Shown: piece after piece, positions 62,507 to 64,000 of the stretch | How the letters are laid out: every line of letters starts with the position of its first letter | Numbering within the stretch: the stretch's first letter is position 1 | Position numbers and translations under genes: made by a program | NCBI RefSeq assembly: GCF_004137685.1 | Contig: NZ_QYBB01000002.1 | Coordinates: forward strand, 310,001 to 374,000 | Direction: 5' to 3' | Length of the DNA: 64,000 nt | DNA from: Lichenibacterium minor | GTDB lineage: Bacteria > Pseudomonadota > Alphaproteobacteria > Rhizobiales > Beijerinckiaceae | Notes under the pieces: generated by a model | What the model saw: only the letters and a program-made list of their open reading frames with translations | What the model was told of the DNA's origin: nothing | Databases searched by the model: none

Positions 62507-63625
62507 TCACATGCTCTTCTTGATCTTCGCCGTGACGGGCTGGTGGTAGACCTGGCTCCAGGCCTCGGCGAGGTTGGCCTTGGTCACCGGCAGGGCCGGC
62601 AGCGCCACGTAGGCGGGCGCCGCCTTGCCCAGCAGCCCGTAGCCGGCCAGCATCGCTTCCGTGACGCCCTGGTCGTAGGGGCGCTGGGCCGACAGGCCCT
62701 TGATCACCCCGTCCGACGCCATGGCGATGGCGACGTTCTCGCCGAGGTCGCAGTTGGTGACGATCAGGTCGTCGCGGCCGTTGGTCGAGGCCGCCGCGAC
62801 CACGCCTTCCGCCGGCACGTCCCACACCGCCCAGATGCCCTTGATGGAGCGATGGCTCACCAGCATGGCGCCGGCGGCCTTCTCGGCGTCGCCCGCGAAA
62901 TCGGGCCCGCCGATGCCCTGCTCGGCGACGACGTGGATGTCGGGGAAATAGTCGGCGAGGGTCTTCTTCACGGCGTCGTAGCGCTGCTTCGTCACGAAGA
63001 AGTCGGCCGCGTGGTAGACGAGGCCGACATCGCCCTTGCCGCCCATCGCCTGGCCGAGCAGCAGCGCGGAAGCGACGCCGTTGCCGTAGTTGTCGGCCGA
63101 CACGACGCTGACGTAGTCCACCCCGGCCGTCATGCCCTTCGGCACGTTGTCCATGAAGACGAGCTTCACGCCGGCTGCGGCGGCCGCCTTGTATTCGGTG
63201 GCGGTGGCGGTGGGATCGCTCGGGATCGACACGATGATGTCGGGCTTCTGCGCCAGCACGGTCTCGATGTCGCTGACCTGCTTGTCGGGCTTGAAGCCCG
63301 CGTCGGTGACGGCGATCACGTCGACGCCCATCTTGCCGAACTCGGCCTTGAGGCCCTGGATCTGCGCCTGAGACCAGTCGTTGCCGGCGTAGTGCATCAC
63401 GATGGCGGCCTTGGCGTGCTTGCCCTTGATCGTGGCGAGTTCGCCGTCGGTGAGCGAGACCGCCGAGGCCGGCTCCGGCTTCTCGCCGTTGGGCCCGAGG
63501 CTCATCACGTGATCGCCGACGGCCTTGAGAGCCGCGGCCGCGTCGGCGGCCCGGGCCGAGCCGGACGCCGAGAAGGCCAGCCCGAGCCCGAGCGCGGTGG
63601 TGGCGAGAAGCCGGTGAAGGCGCAT
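62507..63625 (-). CDS. Ribose-type sugar-binding protein (right-hand operon)
   Basis: This 372-residue periplasmic binding protein has a signal peptide cut near SARAAD (residue 26-27). After a linker of about 40 residues the RbsB-type core starts at AAIVMHYAGNDWSQAQIQGL, with SIPSDPTATATEYKAAAAAG and VVSADNYGNGVASALLLG inside. It is longer than the other two RbsB-like proteins in the window. GGGAGG lies six bases before ATG 63625. It feeds the importer encoded downstream. The ligand is unknown but probably a glycoside or unusual sugar. Confidence 0.86.
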   Translation of the reverse strand: MRLHRLLATTALGLGLAFSASGSARAADAAAALKAVGDHVMSLGPNGEKPEPASAVSLTDGELATIKGKHAKAAIVMHYAGNDWSQAQIQGLKAEFGKMGVDVIAVTDAGFKPDKQVSDIETVLAQKPDIIVSIPSDPTATATEYKAAAAAGVKLVFMDNVPKGMTAGVDYVSVVSADNYGNGVASALLLGQAMGGKGDVGLVYHAADFFVTKQRYDAVKKTLADYFPDIHVVAEQGIGGPDFAGDAEKAAGAMLVSHRSIKGIWAVWDVPAEGVVAAASTNGRDDLIVTNCDLGENVAIAMASDGVIKGLSAQRPYDQGVTEAMLAGYGLLGKAAPAYVALPALPVTKANLAEAWSQVYHQPVTAKIKKSM

Positions 63626-63651
63626 GCGTTTCCTCCCGATGTGACGTTGGT

Positions 63652-64000
63652 TCAGCGGCTTCGGAGCGCCGCCATCTCGCGTTCGACGAAGGCCCGGCTT
63701 TGCCGGGCGCCGTCCGCCGGGTCGGGCCAGGCATCGAGCTCGTTGCAGATCCAGCCGGCGTAGCCGATGTCGCCGAGCGCCCGGATCACCGCGGCATTGT
63801 CGCAATCGCCGGTCCCCACCGGCGTGAAGGCGAAGGGCTCGCGCCGCCATCCCTTGAGGTGGACGTAGGAGATGCGGTCGGCGTGCTCGCGCACCATGGC
63901 GGCGGGGTCGCCGCCGGCGGCGGCGAGATGCGCCGTGTCGGGGCAGAAGCCGATGCCGGTGCGGGCGAAGATCCGGCGCGCCTCCTCGGGCGTCTCGACG
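63652..64000 (-). CDS. Sugar isomerase/epimerase (IolE-like TIM barrel), 5' end cut by the window
   Basis: The C-terminal 115 residues of an AP-endonuclease-2-type barrel are visible, starting at the right edge with VETPEEARRIFARTGIGFCP. The metal-site elements GFCPDTAHLAAAG, YVHLKGWRRE and GWICNELDAW are present, so the fragment looks intact as far as it goes. It lies 26 bases upstream of the binding-protein gene and is probably in the same operon. Inosose or keto-sugar isomerisation is the family's usual work. Confidence 0.82.
   Translation of the reverse strand, partial: VETPEEARRIFARTGIGFCPDTAHLAAAGGDPAAMVREHADRISYVHLKGWRREPFAFTPVGTGDCDNAAVIRALGDIGYAGWICNELDAWPDPADGARQSRAFVEREMAALRSR

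Overview
The window is GC-rich, densely coded DNA with many 4-base start/stop overlaps (ATGA or GTGA). It is almost entirely given over to carbohydrate and aromatic catabolism. The enzyme sets present (a complete Brucella/Rhizobium-type erythritol pathway, ribose-type ABC importers with DUF2291 partners, FadR-type GntR regulators) point to an alphaproteobacterium of the order Hyphomicrobiales, probably associated with plants or with other polyol-rich hosts. This assignment is inference; no rRNA or other phylogenetic marker lies in the window.

Region 1 (1-28422) looks like one integrated branched-sugar and polyol supercluster. A minus-strand series (12815 to 637) encodes an MFS transporter, a RuBisCO-like protein, a DUF1537-type kinase, a D-apionate oxidoisomerase-like enzyme, an ABC importer with its binding protein and a DUF2291 lipoprotein, a Gfo/Idh dehydrogenase and an apionolactone lactonase. 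These match the oxidative D-apiose route (apiose, apionolactone, apionate, 3-oxo-isoapionate, its 4-phosphate, L-erythrulose 1-phosphate). Upstream, also on the minus strand, lie a lone DhaK, a TIM-like isomerase (EryH) and EryC. On the plus strand are EryI (RpiB-like), EryD, EryA, EryB, a second DUF2291 protein and the EryEFG importer, then a second FGGY kinase and a second GlpD-like dehydrogenase. EryH and EryI would take L-erythrulose 1-phosphate from either apiose or erythritol to D-erythrose 4-phosphate.

Region 2 (28423-36679) holds a decayed integrase, a GntR regulator divergent from an aromatic meta-cleavage operon (ACMSD-like amidohydrolase, extradiol VOC dioxygenase, MhpA-like FAD hydroxylase, MFS transporter, FAH-family hydrolase), and then a stretch of gene fragments closed by a rho-independent terminator.

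Region 3 (36680-43811) has small and miscellaneous genes: a receiver-only response regulator, a DUF4142 protein with internal repeats, an overlapping HD phosphohydrolase/nucleotidyltransferase pair, a DgoR-like regulator, and several unrecognised small genes, two of which start at TTG.

Region 4 (43812-55146) has a transsulfuration-type PLP enzyme, an intracellular GH5 glycosidase, and a divergent sugar ABC operon that ends with a glycerate 2-kinase-family protein and a class III aminotransferase. A convergent GntR gene follows. A 12-base sequence matching at 11 of 12 positions occurs upstream of both the ABC operon and that GntR gene, so the regulator probably controls both.

Region 5 (55282-64000) is a minus-strand operon with a ribose-type importer, a GMC oxidoreductase with a gluconate 2-dehydrogenase subunit 3-like partner, two TIM-barrel isomerases and a Gfo/Idh dehydrogenase. 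This is the layout of a cytoplasmic keto-glycoside pathway. Strong GC hairpins follow all four sugar-binding-protein genes in the window. No tRNA, rRNA, CRISPR array or intact mobile element was seen.
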